Source of the DNA: Desulfurivibrio sp044068625
Lineage (GTDB): Bacteria; Desulfobacterota; Desulfobulbia; Desulfobulbales; Desulfurivibrionaceae
Direction of reading: 5' to 3'
Assembly (NCBI RefSeq): GCF_044068625.1
Contig: NZ_JBIPKH010000008.1
Coordinates: forward strand, 1-64,000
DNA: 64,000 nt
The translations under genes and the position numbers were made by a program. Shown here one piece after another: positions 16,365-25,244 of this stretch (positions within the stretch are counted from its first letter, which is position 1; each line of letters starts with the position of its first letter). The notes below the pieces were generated by a model. That model worked only from the letters and a program-made list of their open reading frames with translations, was not told the DNA's origin and searched no databases.

Positions 16365-16793
16365 ATGCGCTGCCCCAGATGTGGAGAGCGGATCGAAAGC
16401 CGCCGCAACCCGGTGCCCACCGTCGATATCATCATTGAGGCGGGGACGGGCATTGTCCTGATTGAGCGCCGCAATCCGCCGCCGGGCTGGGCCCTGCCCG
16501 GCGGCTTTGTCGATTACGGCGAAAGCCTGGAAGCGGCGGCCATCCGCGAGGCCCGGGAAGAAACCGGGCTTAAGGTGGAGCTTATCGGCCAGTTCCACAC
16601 CTACTCCGATCCGGCCCGCGACACCCGGCTGCACACGATCAGCACGGTCTTTATCGCCAGGGCCCAGGGGGAGCCACAAGCCGGCGACGACGCCGCCGCG
16701 GCGGCCATCTTCACCGCGGACAACCTGCCGCCCCTGGCCTTCGATCATGCCAAAATTCTGGCCGACTATTTCCGCCACAAGGCAGTTGACTAA
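16365..16793 (+). CDS. NUDIX hydrolase with N-terminal Cys pair
   Basis: 142 aa. The complete Nudix box GX5EX7REUXEEXGU spans residues 47-69 (G47, E53, R61-E62, E65-E66). The N-terminus has CPRC (3-6), half a zinc-ribbon knuckle, as in NudC-like or ADP-ribose-type members. The substrate cannot be told from motifs. The gene starts 7 nt after glnS and precedes tRNA-Ala, so it is probably the last protein gene of the gltX operon. Confidence 0.88.
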   Translation: MRCPRCGERIESRRNPVPTVDIIIEAGTGIVLIERRNPPPGWALPGGFVDYGESLEAAAIREAREETGLKVELIGQFHTYSDPARDTRLHTISTVFIARAQGEPQAGDDAAAAAIFTADNLPPLAFDHAKILADYFRHKAVD

Positions 16794-16826
16794 CCGGGCC
16801 GGGCATGGTTTAAGGGAAACCGACAA

Positions 16827-16902
16827 GGGGCTGTAGCTCAGCTGGGAGAGCGATGCGTTCGCAATGCATAGGTCAGGGGTTCGAGCCCCCTCAGCTCCAC
16901 CA
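16827..16902 (+). tRNA. tRNA-Ala (anticodon CGC)
   Basis: 76 nt with encoded CCA. The acceptor stem GGGGCTG/CAGCTCC contains the G3:U70 wobble pair that is the alanine identity element. The anticodon loop TTCGCAA gives CGC (codon GCG), and the T-arm AGGGG-TTCGAGC-CCCCT is canonical. Discriminator base A73. Confidence 0.97.
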
Positions 16903-16912
16903 AAAGATCAAG

Positions 16913-16944
16913 GGCGACTCCGCCAATCGGAGTCGCCTTTTTTT
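16913..16944 (+). terminator. Rho-independent terminator after tRNA-Ala
   Basis: A perfect 10-bp stem (GGCGACTCCG, CCAAT loop, CGGAGTCGCC) is followed by seven T. The T-run touches the stop codon of the convergent TraR/DksA-type gene. Confidence 0.9.
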
Positions 16945-17296
16945 ATAAATTCTCCGCCTCCCGGGCGCAGGCGAGGCAGACCAGGGAGCTGGGGTCCACC
17001 CGCAACCGCCCTTCGGCGATCTCGTCGTCGCACTGCATGCAGTAGCCGTAATCGCCCCGTTTGATCCGGCCCAGGGCGGCTTCGATCCGCTGGCGCTCCT
17101 GGCCGGCCAGCCGGGCCCCGGCCCGGGAGATCGCCTGTTGCTGCATGGCGTCCATCCGGGAGAGCCGGCCCACACACTCCTGATCAAGCTCCCGGGGGGC
17201 GCTTTCCCCCCGGGCGGCTTCCTGTTCGGCCTTAATGACCGCCAACCGATCCTCGAGACGCTGCTTGAAATATTCCAGATCGAGATCCCGACCCAT
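16943..17296 (-). CDS. TraR/DksA family zinc-finger protein
   Basis: 117 aa. The N-terminal part is a long coiled-coil (residues ~8-75) and the C-terminal part a four-cysteine zinc finger with C86, C89, C107 and C110 (GYCMQC and LVCLAC), as in DksA/TraR proteins that enter the RNA polymerase secondary channel. It is shorter than DksA (about 150 aa) and closer to the DksA-like small proteins. AGAGGAG precedes the ATG. Whether it acts with ppGpp cannot be seen from the sequence. Confidence 0.88.
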   Translation of the reverse strand: MGRDLDLEYFKQRLEDRLAVIKAEQEAARGESAPRELDQECVGRLSRMDAMQQQAISRAGARLAGQERQRIEAALGRIKRGDYGYCMQCDDEIAEGRLRVDPSSLVCLACAREAENL

Positions 17297-17397
17297 ATTT
17301 TTTCTCCTCTGCTCATCAGATGTATTGCCTGGTCTTGCCCCCCACTATACCCGATCACCAACCCGCTCTGCCAGGACTGTTCCCAAGCCCTCAATTC

Positions 17398-18507
17398 TCA
17401 AGCCAAAAGCCATTGGCGATAGCGGGGAGCCAGGGTGGGCCAGTCGTAGGGGGCGGTAAGCGCCACCGCCTGCTCCCGGGCCAAGCGGCCGGCCCGGCAG
17501 GCGGCCTTAAGGGCCGGCAGCAGCTCTTCATCATCGGCATAAAGATATGGAGCGGGAAACAGTTCCGGATAGGCCAGGCGGGCCGGCAACAAAGGCCGGC
17601 AACCGGCTCGCACCGCTTCCAGCACCGCCAGGCCGAAAAACTCGTGGGCGGCGGTGGAAACCACCAGGTCGGCCTGGCCGAGCAACCGGTAGTAGGCGAT
17701 TCGATCGGCCACAAAACCGCAGTGGAGCAGGTGCTCCGGCAGGTCTTGCCTAATTCGGGCAAATACTTCACCCCCCCGGACAAACTCCTGGCCGGCAATA
17801 ATCAAGCGGAAGGGGAAATTATCGGCCGCCAGCCGGCGGATGGCGGCGCCGAAGAGTTCCGGCTGCTTATCATGTTCCCAGCGATGGTTCCAGAGGATCA
17901 CCGGCGGACCGGGGGGGCGATGAGTTGGCCCAACGGCATCAATGGCCGCCAGATCGAGACCCGGCGGCAGGACTACGCTCTGCCGGGCGATCCGTTCCAC
18001 GCTGTCTAAAAGGGGCATATCCGGGGCCTTGGCCAGCACCTCCCGGCAGCCGGCCAGGAAGGTGGCCAGGTTGTAGGCGGAGTTGAAGGCGAGCCGATCA
18101 GCGGCCAGGGCGGTGGTGTAGTTGGTCAGGGCAAAATGGAGATCGCGGTAATCTTCGACCCGCACCGGATAGGCAAACTGATTTTCGTGGAAGTAAGCCG
18201 TCAGCGGCACCCCCTGCCAGGTGGCGGGCAGCAGGGCCTTGAGGGCCGCCAGATCCAGCAGGGATGAGCAGAGAATCCGCGCGGGCTTCGCCAACTCGCC
18301 GGCCGCCACCCGCCGGGCGATCACTTCCGCCAGCAGGGGGGCGGCCAACCGCATCCGCCATTTCCAGCCCCGGGCCGGCAAGGTCAGCAGCTCAAAGCGG
18401 CAATCCCGGGCCAGGGCCCCCTGCAAGCCGGTGAGAAAACGGCGGTGGGAGCCACCGAAATAGGGCTCCAGGACCAGAATAAGCGGCAGGGCCGAGTCCG
18501 AGCTCAT
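17398..18507 (-). CDS. DUF3524 glycosyltransferase, tRNA-queuosine mannosyltransferase-like
   Basis: 369 aa. The N-terminus has LEPYFGGSHRRF (13-24), the signature of the DUF3524 domain of human GTDC1/QTMAN, which mannosylates queuosine in tRNA-Asp. The C-terminal half is a GT4-type glycosyltransferase fold: LWNHRWEHDKQPELF, then STAAHEFFGLAVLEAVRAGC with the donor-binding E/G pattern. There is no membrane segment. GAGGTGATTTC precedes the ATG. It lies between a TraR-type gene and a hook gene, so context says little. A mannosyl-queuosine role in this bacterium is inference; another acceptor is possible. Confidence 0.8.
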   Translation of the reverse strand: MSSDSALPLILVLEPYFGGSHRRFLTGLQGALARDCRFELLTLPARGWKWRMRLAAPLLAEVIARRVAAGELAKPARILCSSLLDLAALKALLPATWQGVPLTAYFHENQFAYPVRVEDYRDLHFALTNYTTALAADRLAFNSAYNLATFLAGCREVLAKAPDMPLLDSVERIARQSVVLPPGLDLAAIDAVGPTHRPPGPPVILWNHRWEHDKQPELFGAAIRRLAADNFPFRLIIAGQEFVRGGEVFARIRQDLPEHLLHCGFVADRIAYYRLLGQADLVVSTAAHEFFGLAVLEAVRAGCRPLLPARLAYPELFPAPYLYADDEELLPALKAACRAGRLAREQAVALTAPYDWPTLAPRYRQWLLA

Positions 18508-18561
18508 GAAATCACCTCGATAATTCCGGCCGCCGCCGGCAACTCCAATCTCATCACTACA

Positions 18562-20430
18562 CTACTTGAGGCGCATCAGGGTATCGAAGATCTCGTCGGC
18601 GGTGGTGATCGACTTGGAATTGGCCTGGAAGATCCGCTGGGTCATCATCAGATCGACAAATTGCCGGCCCAGATCCACATTGGAAGTTTCCAGGGAGTTG
18701 CCCATAACCTTGCCAAAACTGCCGCTGCCCGCCGCTCCCATCACCACCTCTCCCGCCTCGGCGGTGGCCCGGTAGGCGTTGCCACTGGCCAGGGTCAGCC
18801 CCCGGTAGTTGGCAAAATCGGCCAGCATCACCTGGGCCTGCTCAAACTGCTGGTTATTGGAGTAGTAGCCGACAATGGTACCGTCCGCCTTGACCGAGAT
18901 ATTCTGCAAAACTCCCGCCCCGAAGCCATCCTGGCCCTGGGCGATGGTGGCGGACGCCACCGCGTAATTGGTGGTGCGAATCGGACTCAGCTCAAATCCC
19001 TCGCCCTCCCTCACCTCAAAGGGCGCCCCATCCTCGCCAAAAGGTCTGGCCAGATCTGGATTTTCCGCCGGGCTGTTGCCGGCGGCGTCCCGGTAAGTGA
19101 TCCCGGCAACCGTCAGTTGACTCTCCCCGGGATTAAGGTCATGGAGTTCCAACTGACCGTTTCTCACCAGAGCCGTGCAGTTGAAGGCGCTCTCCAGCCT
19201 GATCAGCAGATCCTCCACCCGCTGACCATACTCCACCACGTAGGTCAGCTCCACCTCCTGGCCCGCCCCGGTGAGGCCGCTGAAGGTCAACTGGTCCCCC
19301 TCCTGGATTCGATTACCATCCCGGTCGTATACACTCTCCCACAGGGTCATGGCCGAGATCGCCGGTCCTTCGACCCCGGTGGCGTCGGCCCTGGCCCCAG
19401 CGGGGCTGGTGGCCTGCCGGGCGGCCAGGGTGGTTCCGAAATCGATGGTTGAATTCAGGTTGGCGCCGGTGCCGCTGAGATTATAGGCAAAGGAGTAAAG
19501 ACCGCTCTGGGGATCGGCCGCCAGCAGGTTGTCCTGCTCGGGAACCAGCTCACCAGCCGGCGGCACATTCCAGGCCTGGATATCCAGCATCTCCCCGTTG
19601 CTGTTGAAGAGCAACCGACCGTAAAGCAGAGCCCCGGCCCCCTGCTCCGGGCTGTCGCCATCATTGTAACGCGTTCCGTTGTCGTCGAGCAGCCGCCGAT
19701 CCAGGACCGGATCGTGGGTGACCATGAACTCCCACTCGTTGGCGCTGGCGGTCCGATCGAAATAGACCACCAGGTCAAAGTTCTGCCCCTGATCGTCAAA
19801 GGCCCGGATCGTCGTCTGATAGGCGTACTGATCGGCGGCCAGGGGTGGGCTGGCTGTCCCGTCCCAGGCCGCGTAAAGGGGGGGATTGACCGCCTCGGGG
19901 ACAAACGGTCTGTTTTCCAGGTTGACGGCCAGATTGACATTGGCGGTGGCCTGGGGCATCGATTGGCGGCGAATCAGAATATCTTCGATATTGCCACTGG
20001 GATTGGCCACCGAGCCCAGGTTGATCCCCTGCACATAACGGCCATCGGGGGTAACCAGGTTATAGGTTCCCTCGGGGGTGCCCGGCAACAGCTCCAGATT
20101 GAACTGCCCGTCACGGCCATAAAGGGTTTCGCCCTCCCGGGGATCACGGAGCATGAAAAAGCCCTGACCGCTAATGGCCATATCGGTACTCTTGCTGGTG
20201 GCCTCAAACTGACCCGGCAGGAAATTCTTGCTGATGGCGGCGATCTGGGAGCCGTTGCCGACCTCCCCGAAACGGGCCTGGGAAGAGGTTAACACACTCT
20301 GAAAGGTGGTCTGGGCGGCCTTGTAGGAGACGGTGTTGACGTTGGCGATATTATCACCCAACACCGCCATGTTACCGGACATGCTGTTGAGCCCGCTCAT
20401 TCCATTGTACATGATGTTGTGCAGCGCCAT
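18562..20430 (-). CDS. flgE: Flagellar hook protein FlgE, solitary paralogue
   Basis: 622-aa hook subunit, FlgE family. The start at 20430 follows GGGAGGCGATT. The N-terminal rod/hook motif is MSGNMAVLGDNIANVNTVSYK (residues 17-37), and the C-terminal coiled-coil is NSLETSNVDLGRQFVDLMMTQR, then FQANSKSITTADEIFDTL. The D1-D2 core is followed by one ~85-residue module (about 362-445, beginning MTLWESVYDRDGNRI). The 921-aa FlgE in the flagellar cluster at 56.5-59.3 kb contains three related modules. This gene is away from other flagellar genes and has its own sigma-54 site. It may be an alternative hook protein or one for a different growth state; a related basal-body rod protein is less likely given its length. 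Confidence 0.92.
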   Translation of the reverse strand: MALHNIMYNGMSGLNSMSGNMAVLGDNIANVNTVSYKAAQTTFQSVLTSSQARFGEVGNGSQIAAISKNFLPGQFEATSKSTDMAISGQGFFMLRDPREGETLYGRDGQFNLELLPGTPEGTYNLVTPDGRYVQGINLGSVANPSGNIEDILIRRQSMPQATANVNLAVNLENRPFVPEAVNPPLYAAWDGTASPPLAADQYAYQTTIRAFDDQGQNFDLVVYFDRTASANEWEFMVTHDPVLDRRLLDDNGTRYNDGDSPEQGAGALLYGRLLFNSNGEMLDIQAWNVPPAGELVPEQDNLLAADPQSGLYSFAYNLSGTGANLNSTIDFGTTLAARQATSPAGARADATGVEGPAISAMTLWESVYDRDGNRIQEGDQLTFSGLTGAGQEVELTYVVEYGQRVEDLLIRLESAFNCTALVRNGQLELHDLNPGESQLTVAGITYRDAAGNSPAENPDLARPFGEDGAPFEVREGEGFELSPIRTTNYAVASATIAQGQDGFGAGVLQNISVKADGTIVGYYSNNQQFEQAQVMLADFANYRGLTLASGNAYRATAEAGEVVMGAAGSGSFGKVMGNSLETSNVDLGRQFVDLMMTQRIFQANSKSITTADEIFDTLMRLK

Positions 20431-20480
20431 AATCGCCTCCCGCCGGACCAAGGGTTAAAAAACTCTCACCCCTGCCCATA

Positions 20481-20496
20481 AGCAATTAGCGTGCCA
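20481..20496 (-). promoter_or_regulatory. Sigma-54 promoter of the solitary flgE
   Basis: Read on the minus strand, TGGCACG-CTAA-TTGCT matches the RpoN consensus TGGCACG-N4-TTGCW at every fixed position. The -12 GC lies at about 20483-20482, giving a leader of about 40 nt before the flgE start. Confidence 0.85.
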
Positions 20497-20528
20497 GATT
20501 CCGGCGGTATTTTTTGCCGCCATCGCTC

Positions 20529-22709
20529 TCAATCCAGGCCATGCAGATAGTTGAAGTTGCTCAGGGCCACCCGCGAACGCCCCTTTTTTCCGGCCTGGCG
20601 CAGCAGGGGCAGCAGCTCCGGCCGGGATACCTGAAGATGGCGCAGGTCGATCACCCCATAGGCCAGGCCGGCGGCGGCCAGTTCGGCAACATGGGGCAGC
20701 AGGGAAAAGGGTTTGTCCGCCAGGGCCAGGGTCTGACCGGACTCCCGGGTCAACACCAGGCCCTCATTCCGGGGGGAGAGCAGTGGCGTCTGATAACGAA
20801 AATGGATGGAATCCAGCCGGGAGGTAAACAGCGGCGGCCGGCCGTGGATGGTCATCCCCAGTTGGCCGGGCCGGGCCCGGCCCAGCAGGGCCAGGGTCGA
20901 GCGATCAACCTCCACCGCCGCCTGGGCACTGGCCAGCCCCGCCTGCTTGCAGATATCCCAGGCCAGGCTGTTGAGAAGATTAAGGGGGTAATCGCCATGA
21001 ATGATCAGCCCGGCCGCCCGACCCCGTTTGAGGCCCGGCCGTTTTTCATCGCTCCGGGCAAACAGGCGCACCTGGGCGAGATGCCCGATCTGCCAGGCAT
21101 GGAAGCCTTTGGCCCGCAGGGCGGGGATCTGCTCCCGGTAAAAAGGGAGGTCGGCCTCGAGAATAACCGGAGGCAGGGCCCAGATAATTCGGGCGGCCAG
21201 ATTGCGCAGCACCTTGCCCGCGGCCAGAAAACGGGGCAAGGTTTCGGGGGTGAGCGTCAGCACCACCCGGGCCACCTGTTCGGGCAGCCGCTGTTTTAGG
21301 AGCTGGGGATCATCCAGCTTAAGCCAGAACGGAAGGGGGGCCGTCTCACCACCGGTTCTCTTGGCCCCCCTCCTCCGCTCCGTAAGCGCCCCCGAACCGA
21401 GCAAGGCCCCGATCTCCCGCCGGGGGGGACGGGCCGCCAATCTGGCGGCCAGACGACGATGGGAGTCCCGCACCACCAGATCACGCCGGGCGGCGGCCTT
21501 GCGGCGTTCGGCCGAATCAACCTTATAGAGGCTGTCGCCGACTCGAGCGGCTTCCGGCAGCAGAATTTCCACCGCCGCCAGGGCCCCACCCCCACCGGGG
21601 GACTTGCCCCCGGACCGTCCCGGCCGCAGCTCCTTGGCGGTAAAGGCCAGCCGTTCCCCGCTCCCCTCCCGGTGCAGGCGGAGCCGATCCCCTTGCCGCA
21701 AAGGATGGCGAGGGGCCAAGGTGGCCCAGCGGTCACGCTGAGCGACAATCTTGCCCAGAAAGAGCCCGACATTGCCGGAATGGGCCGGGCTGACCAGATC
21801 CTTGGGGGGCAACTGAAAGAAACCGGCTCCGCTGCGGCGCCCCATCGCCTCCCGCAGCAACTCCCGCCCCTCGGCCAGGGCCGCCGCCGGTACCTCATCG
21901 GCGGCCCCTCCCCCTCCGGCCCGGGTCGCCGAAGCCGCCAAAGCGTCCAGCACCAAACGATAGGCCCGCACCACCCGGTCCACGTACTGGGCGCTCTTCA
22001 TCCGGCCCTCGATCTTCACCGAACCCACCCCGGCCCGGGCCAGGGCCGGCAGCAGTTCCAGGGCATCCAGGTCGTTCATCGAAAAAAGGTAGCCCGATTT
22101 ATCGGCCCAGCGATAGAGCCGGCGGCAAGGCTGCACGCAACGGCCCCGCAACCCGCTTTTACCCCCCAGGTAGCTGCTGAACAGACAAAGGCCGGAATAG
22201 CTGAAACACATGGCCCCATGAACAAACACCTCCAGTTCCACCCCGGTTTGGCGGTGAATGGCGGCAATCTCCGGCAAGGAGAGTTCCCGGGCCAGCACCA
22301 CCCGGGCAAAACCCATCCCGGCAAACTGCTCCACCGCCAGGCTGTTGTGGGCTCCCAGCAGGGTGCTGGCATGGAGGCGGATTTGCGGAAAAAAACGGCG
22401 ACAGAGGGCGTAAAGCCCCAGATCCTGGATAATCAGGGCGTCGATCTTGAGAGCGGCCAGCAGTTCGACGGTGGCGGCGGCCCCGGCCAGCTCATTCTCC
22501 TTGAGCAGGCTGTTCATCGCCGCGTAGACCTTGACTTTGCGGCCATGGGCGTATTCCAGCATGGCGGCCAGTTCCGCCGGGGTGAAATCCCGGGCCAGGG
22601 CCCGGGCATTGGCGCCCGGAGCCCCGATATAGACCGCGTCGGCGCCGGCGGCAACCGCCGCCTCGAAGGCCTCCAGGCTGCCGGCGGGGGCCAACAGTTC
22701 CATTTTCAT
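20529..22709 (-). CDS. Peptidase U32 family protein, RlhA/TrhP-like
   Basis: 726 aa. It begins MELLAPAGSLEAFEAAVAAG, the U32 signature. The cysteine block FSYSGLCLFSSYLGG and GRCVQPCRRLY (near residues 170-200) matches the iron-sulfur Cys set of U32 proteins such as RlhA and TrhP, which carry out prephenate-dependent RNA cytidine/uridine hydroxylation. The C-terminal ~350 residues form the longer DUF3656-type and second U32-like region of large members. It overlaps the upstream kinase gene by ATGA (22706-22709). RNA hydroxylation is the more likely role than proteolysis, but the substrate is not evident. Confidence 0.88.
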   Translation of the reverse strand: MKMELLAPAGSLEAFEAAVAAGADAVYIGAPGANARALARDFTPAELAAMLEYAHGRKVKVYAAMNSLLKENELAGAAATVELLAALKIDALIIQDLGLYALCRRFFPQIRLHASTLLGAHNSLAVEQFAGMGFARVVLARELSLPEIAAIHRQTGVELEVFVHGAMCFSYSGLCLFSSYLGGKSGLRGRCVQPCRRLYRWADKSGYLFSMNDLDALELLPALARAGVGSVKIEGRMKSAQYVDRVVRAYRLVLDALAASATRAGGGGAADEVPAAALAEGRELLREAMGRRSGAGFFQLPPKDLVSPAHSGNVGLFLGKIVAQRDRWATLAPRHPLRQGDRLRLHREGSGERLAFTAKELRPGRSGGKSPGGGGALAAVEILLPEAARVGDSLYKVDSAERRKAAARRDLVVRDSHRRLAARLAARPPRREIGALLGSGALTERRRGAKRTGGETAPLPFWLKLDDPQLLKQRLPEQVARVVLTLTPETLPRFLAAGKVLRNLAARIIWALPPVILEADLPFYREQIPALRAKGFHAWQIGHLAQVRLFARSDEKRPGLKRGRAAGLIIHGDYPLNLLNSLAWDICKQAGLASAQAAVEVDRSTLALLGRARPGQLGMTIHGRPPLFTSRLDSIHFRYQTPLLSPRNEGLVLTRESGQTLALADKPFSLLPHVAELAAAGLAYGVIDLRHLQVSRPELLPLLRQAGKKGRSRVALSNFNYLHGLD

Positions 22710-24097
22710 CGCTGGTCGCCGGAGATGGGGAGAATGAAGTAGAAGTTGTTACCCATCTCGGTGGGCTCGTAACCCACCACGCCGCCATGGATCTCCACCA
22801 CCTGCTTGATGAAGGCCAGACCGTGGCCGGTACCGGGTTTGGCCAAGCCGGAACGGCCGCGAAAACCGTCGGTATAGAGCGACCCTGCCTCCTTTTGGTC
22901 AAGATGCTCACCGGTGGTGAAGACGTTGAACTTGATCCCGTCCTGGCCCGGCCCGAAATAGTTGGGCAGAAATTCACGCCCGTAGGCCATCAGCTTGGTC
23001 TCATCGCCGCTCCCGGAGGGAACGGGGGCGGTGTATTTCTCGGCATTGGAAAAAAGGTTGGCATAGACCTGGGAGAGCAGGCCGACATCCACCTTCAGCG
23101 GAATCTCCTCGTCACGCATATCGCTGGGCTGGGCGATCCTGATCCCCTGCCTGATCAGGCGATTACCGTAATGATCCAGCTGGGGGTTGATGATCTCCTT
23201 TTCGATGGAGCACATCCGGGGCCGCAGCACCAGATGGCCCTTGCTGAAATGGTCGCGCCGGAAGAGGCTTTCCAGGAAGAGGCTGTAGTTGTTGTAGTGT
23301 TCCAGCATCTCCCGGTGGTTGGCGGCCAGATCGTCATAGAGGATATCCAGCCGCTCCTGAATCAGGCCGCAGGTTTTATCGTCGCAAGCGTTGACCCCGG
23401 CCTGGCGCATCCGGGAAAACTCCAGGCTGAGCTGCTCCAGTTCATTGAGCCGCTTGCGCAGCTTGTTGAAGAGATGCCGGAAGTGGATATTGGGGGTGAT
23501 CACGTTGTGCTCGATATCCATCACCAGATTGTTAATAAATTTGAGGTGACGAATATTTTGCTGAGCAATCAGGCGGTTGTGAAGGTTGTACCCGATGCGG
23601 TTGGCGTATTTGCGGAGAAAAAAGCGTTGATCGCGGCTGAGCTCGGCCCCGGCGGAGATCTCCAGCATCCCCATCACCAGATCGGTGAGCGAACGGGGTT
23701 CCCCACTCTCCTGGTTCGAGGGTTTGCGCTGGATCGGCACCACCAGTGAGCGGTTCAGGCTATAGGTGTGGCAGCCCAGACGCATCCCCTGGGGGGAGGG
23801 CAAGGGGGGGCTCACCAGCCCCTTGGCGCCGTCGCAGACCAGGGAGAGGGCATCCCGCCGTTCGTTGAGCAGGTGCAGACGGCAGGAGAGCTTGAGAAAA
23901 ACCACCGGCACGATGACGCAGACCCGGTAGAAATCCTCCATGGCGTCATACTCCTGGGCCAGGTCGAAAAAGGCGCGCAGGGCGGCATTCTGGCCATGGG
24001 AGAAGTTGTAGCGTTGATAGCTCTTCTCCTTCTCCCTGACCCGCGACAGCACCCTTTCCAAGGCCTGTCGCTCTATTTCGGGGGCGGACTCGCGCAT
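22706..24097 (-). CDS. Sensor histidine kinase, cytoplasmic
   Basis: About 463 aa from ATG 24097; a TTG at 24115 is an alternative, and neither start has a clear ribosome site. H-box: DIEHNVITPN with H197. ATP-binding motifs: N-box NLFSNAEKYTAP and a late G-box GTGHGLAFIKQVVEIHGG. The N-terminal ~190 residues look like a GAF-type sensor. No transmembrane segment is evident, so the signal is probably cytoplasmic. The N-box to G-box stretch is longer than usual. It sits between pyrR (19 nt upstream) and the U32 gene (4-nt overlap), with no response regulator next to it. Confidence 0.85.
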   Translation of the reverse strand: MRESAPEIERQALERVLSRVREKEKSYQRYNFSHGQNAALRAFFDLAQEYDAMEDFYRVCVIVPVVFLKLSCRLHLLNERRDALSLVCDGAKGLVSPPLPSPQGMRLGCHTYSLNRSLVVPIQRKPSNQESGEPRSLTDLVMGMLEISAGAELSRDQRFFLRKYANRIGYNLHNRLIAQQNIRHLKFINNLVMDIEHNVITPNIHFRHLFNKLRKRLNELEQLSLEFSRMRQAGVNACDDKTCGLIQERLDILYDDLAANHREMLEHYNNYSLFLESLFRRDHFSKGHLVLRPRMCSIEKEIINPQLDHYGNRLIRQGIRIAQPSDMRDEEIPLKVDVGLLSQVYANLFSNAEKYTAPVPSGSGDETKLMAYGREFLPNYFGPGQDGIKFNVFTTGEHLDQKEAGSLYTDGFRGRSGLAKPGTGHGLAFIKQVVEIHGGVVGYEPTEMGNNFYFILPISGDQR

Positions 24098-24116
24098 GGG
24101 GGGCACCGCTGCCAAT

Positions 24117-24656
24117 TCAGGCTTCCGTCAGCACCACCTCATCGGCGCCGTCGTGTTCCCGCAACAACACATGGACATGCTCACCGGGGCCGACCTGGAC
24201 ATCCAGCCCGGTATAATCGGCCTGGATGGGCAGCTCCCGACCGCCGCGATCCACCAGGGCGGCCAACTGAATGCAGCGGGGACGACCCAGGTCCATCAGG
24301 GCATCGAGGGCGGCCCGGATGGTCCGACCGGTGTAAACCACATCATCCACCAGCACCACCACCTTATCCTTGAGGGCGAAATCCAGGGTGGTTTTTTTCA
24401 CCACCGGATTCTGGGCCACCAGGCTCCAGTCATCCCGATAGAGGGTGATATCCAGGCTGCCGGTGGGCAGATTGATCCCGAACTGCTCCTGGATCAAAGC
24501 CTGGATCCGCTGGGCCAGATAGACCCCACCGGTATGGATGCCGATGATCGCCAGGTTCTCCACCCCATGATTATGTTCGACGATCTGCATGGCCATCCGG
24601 GCCAGGGAACGATCAACATCATCCCCATCCATCAGGCGTGTCTTAACCTTGTGCAT
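24117..24656 (-). CDS. pyrR: PyrR bifunctional regulator/uracil phosphoribosyltransferase
   Basis: 179 aa. The start at 24656 follows GGGAGGAGCGGGG. The PRPP loop is VVLVDDVVYTGRTIRAALDAL, with LAIIGIHTGGVYLAQRI near the N-terminus, both typical of PyrR. In Bacillus PyrR controls the pyr operon by mRNA attenuation and has weak UPRTase activity. I see no pyr attenuator in this window, so a regulatory role here is unproven. It overlaps purN by 14 nt, linking pyrimidine and purine functions in one transcript. Confidence 0.93.
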   Translation of the reverse strand: MHKVKTRLMDGDDVDRSLARMAMQIVEHNHGVENLAIIGIHTGGVYLAQRIQALIQEQFGINLPTGSLDITLYRDDWSLVAQNPVVKKTTLDFALKDKVVVLVDDVVYTGRTIRAALDALMDLGRPRCIQLAALVDRGGRELPIQADYTGLDVQVGPGEHVHVLLREHDGADEVVLTEA

Positions 24657-25233
24657 CCCCGCTCCTCCCTTGCCAGAAGTAATCCACCCCCTTTTGGGCC
24701 ACCAGATTGATCGCCTCGGGATAGGCTTCGCACTCGGCGGCAAAAACCTTGGCGGCGATGGACTCCGGGGGTTCACCATCGGCCAGGGCCACACACTTTT
24801 GTACCACGATCGGACCTTCGTCGTAAATCTCGTTGGCAAAGTGAACCGTGCAGCCGCTCACCTTCACCCCCCGGGCATGGACCGCCCGGTGAACCCGCAT
24901 GCCATACATCCCGGCCCCGCAGAAGGAGGGGATCAGCGATGGATGGATGTTGAGTACCGCCCGCCGCAAAGAGTCCGGCGGAGTATAGAGCTTGAGAAAG
25001 CCCGCCAACAGCACCAGATCCACCGGATATTGGGCGATGATCCGGTTGATCGCGGCGCTGTCCGCCGCCTGGAAGGCGGGATAGCCATAACCCCGGGCCT
25101 TTTCCAGGCCCAGGGCGTCGGCGGTATTGGCGATCACCACTGCGATCCGGCCAACCATCCGGCCATCGGCAATCCGCTGGTGAAAATTATCCAGGGTCCG
25201 GCCGGAGCCGGAGAGTAACACCGCCAGATTCAT
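24643..25233 (-). CDS. purN: Phosphoribosylglycinamide formyltransferase
   Basis: 196 aa. Transfers formyl from 10-formyl-THF to GAR, third step of purine synthesis. The family opening MNLAVLLSGSGRTLDNF and the catalytic block LNIHPSLIPSFCGAGMYG, then HRAVHARGVKVSGCTVHFANE and EGPIVVQKCV, are all present. The catalytic Asn-His-Asp set corresponds to N/H in LNIHPSL and the DEGPI aspartate. AAAGGACAGGCCC precedes the ATG. It follows the purH N-terminal-domain gene by 11 nt. Confidence 0.96.
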   Translation of the reverse strand: MNLAVLLSGSGRTLDNFHQRIADGRMVGRIAVVIANTADALGLEKARGYGYPAFQAADSAAINRIIAQYPVDLVLLAGFLKLYTPPDSLRRAVLNIHPSLIPSFCGAGMYGMRVHRAVHARGVKVSGCTVHFANEIYDEGPIVVQKCVALADGEPPESIAAKVFAAECEAYPEAINLVAQKGVDYFWQGRSGDAQG

Positions 25234-25244
25234 GGGCCTGTCCT

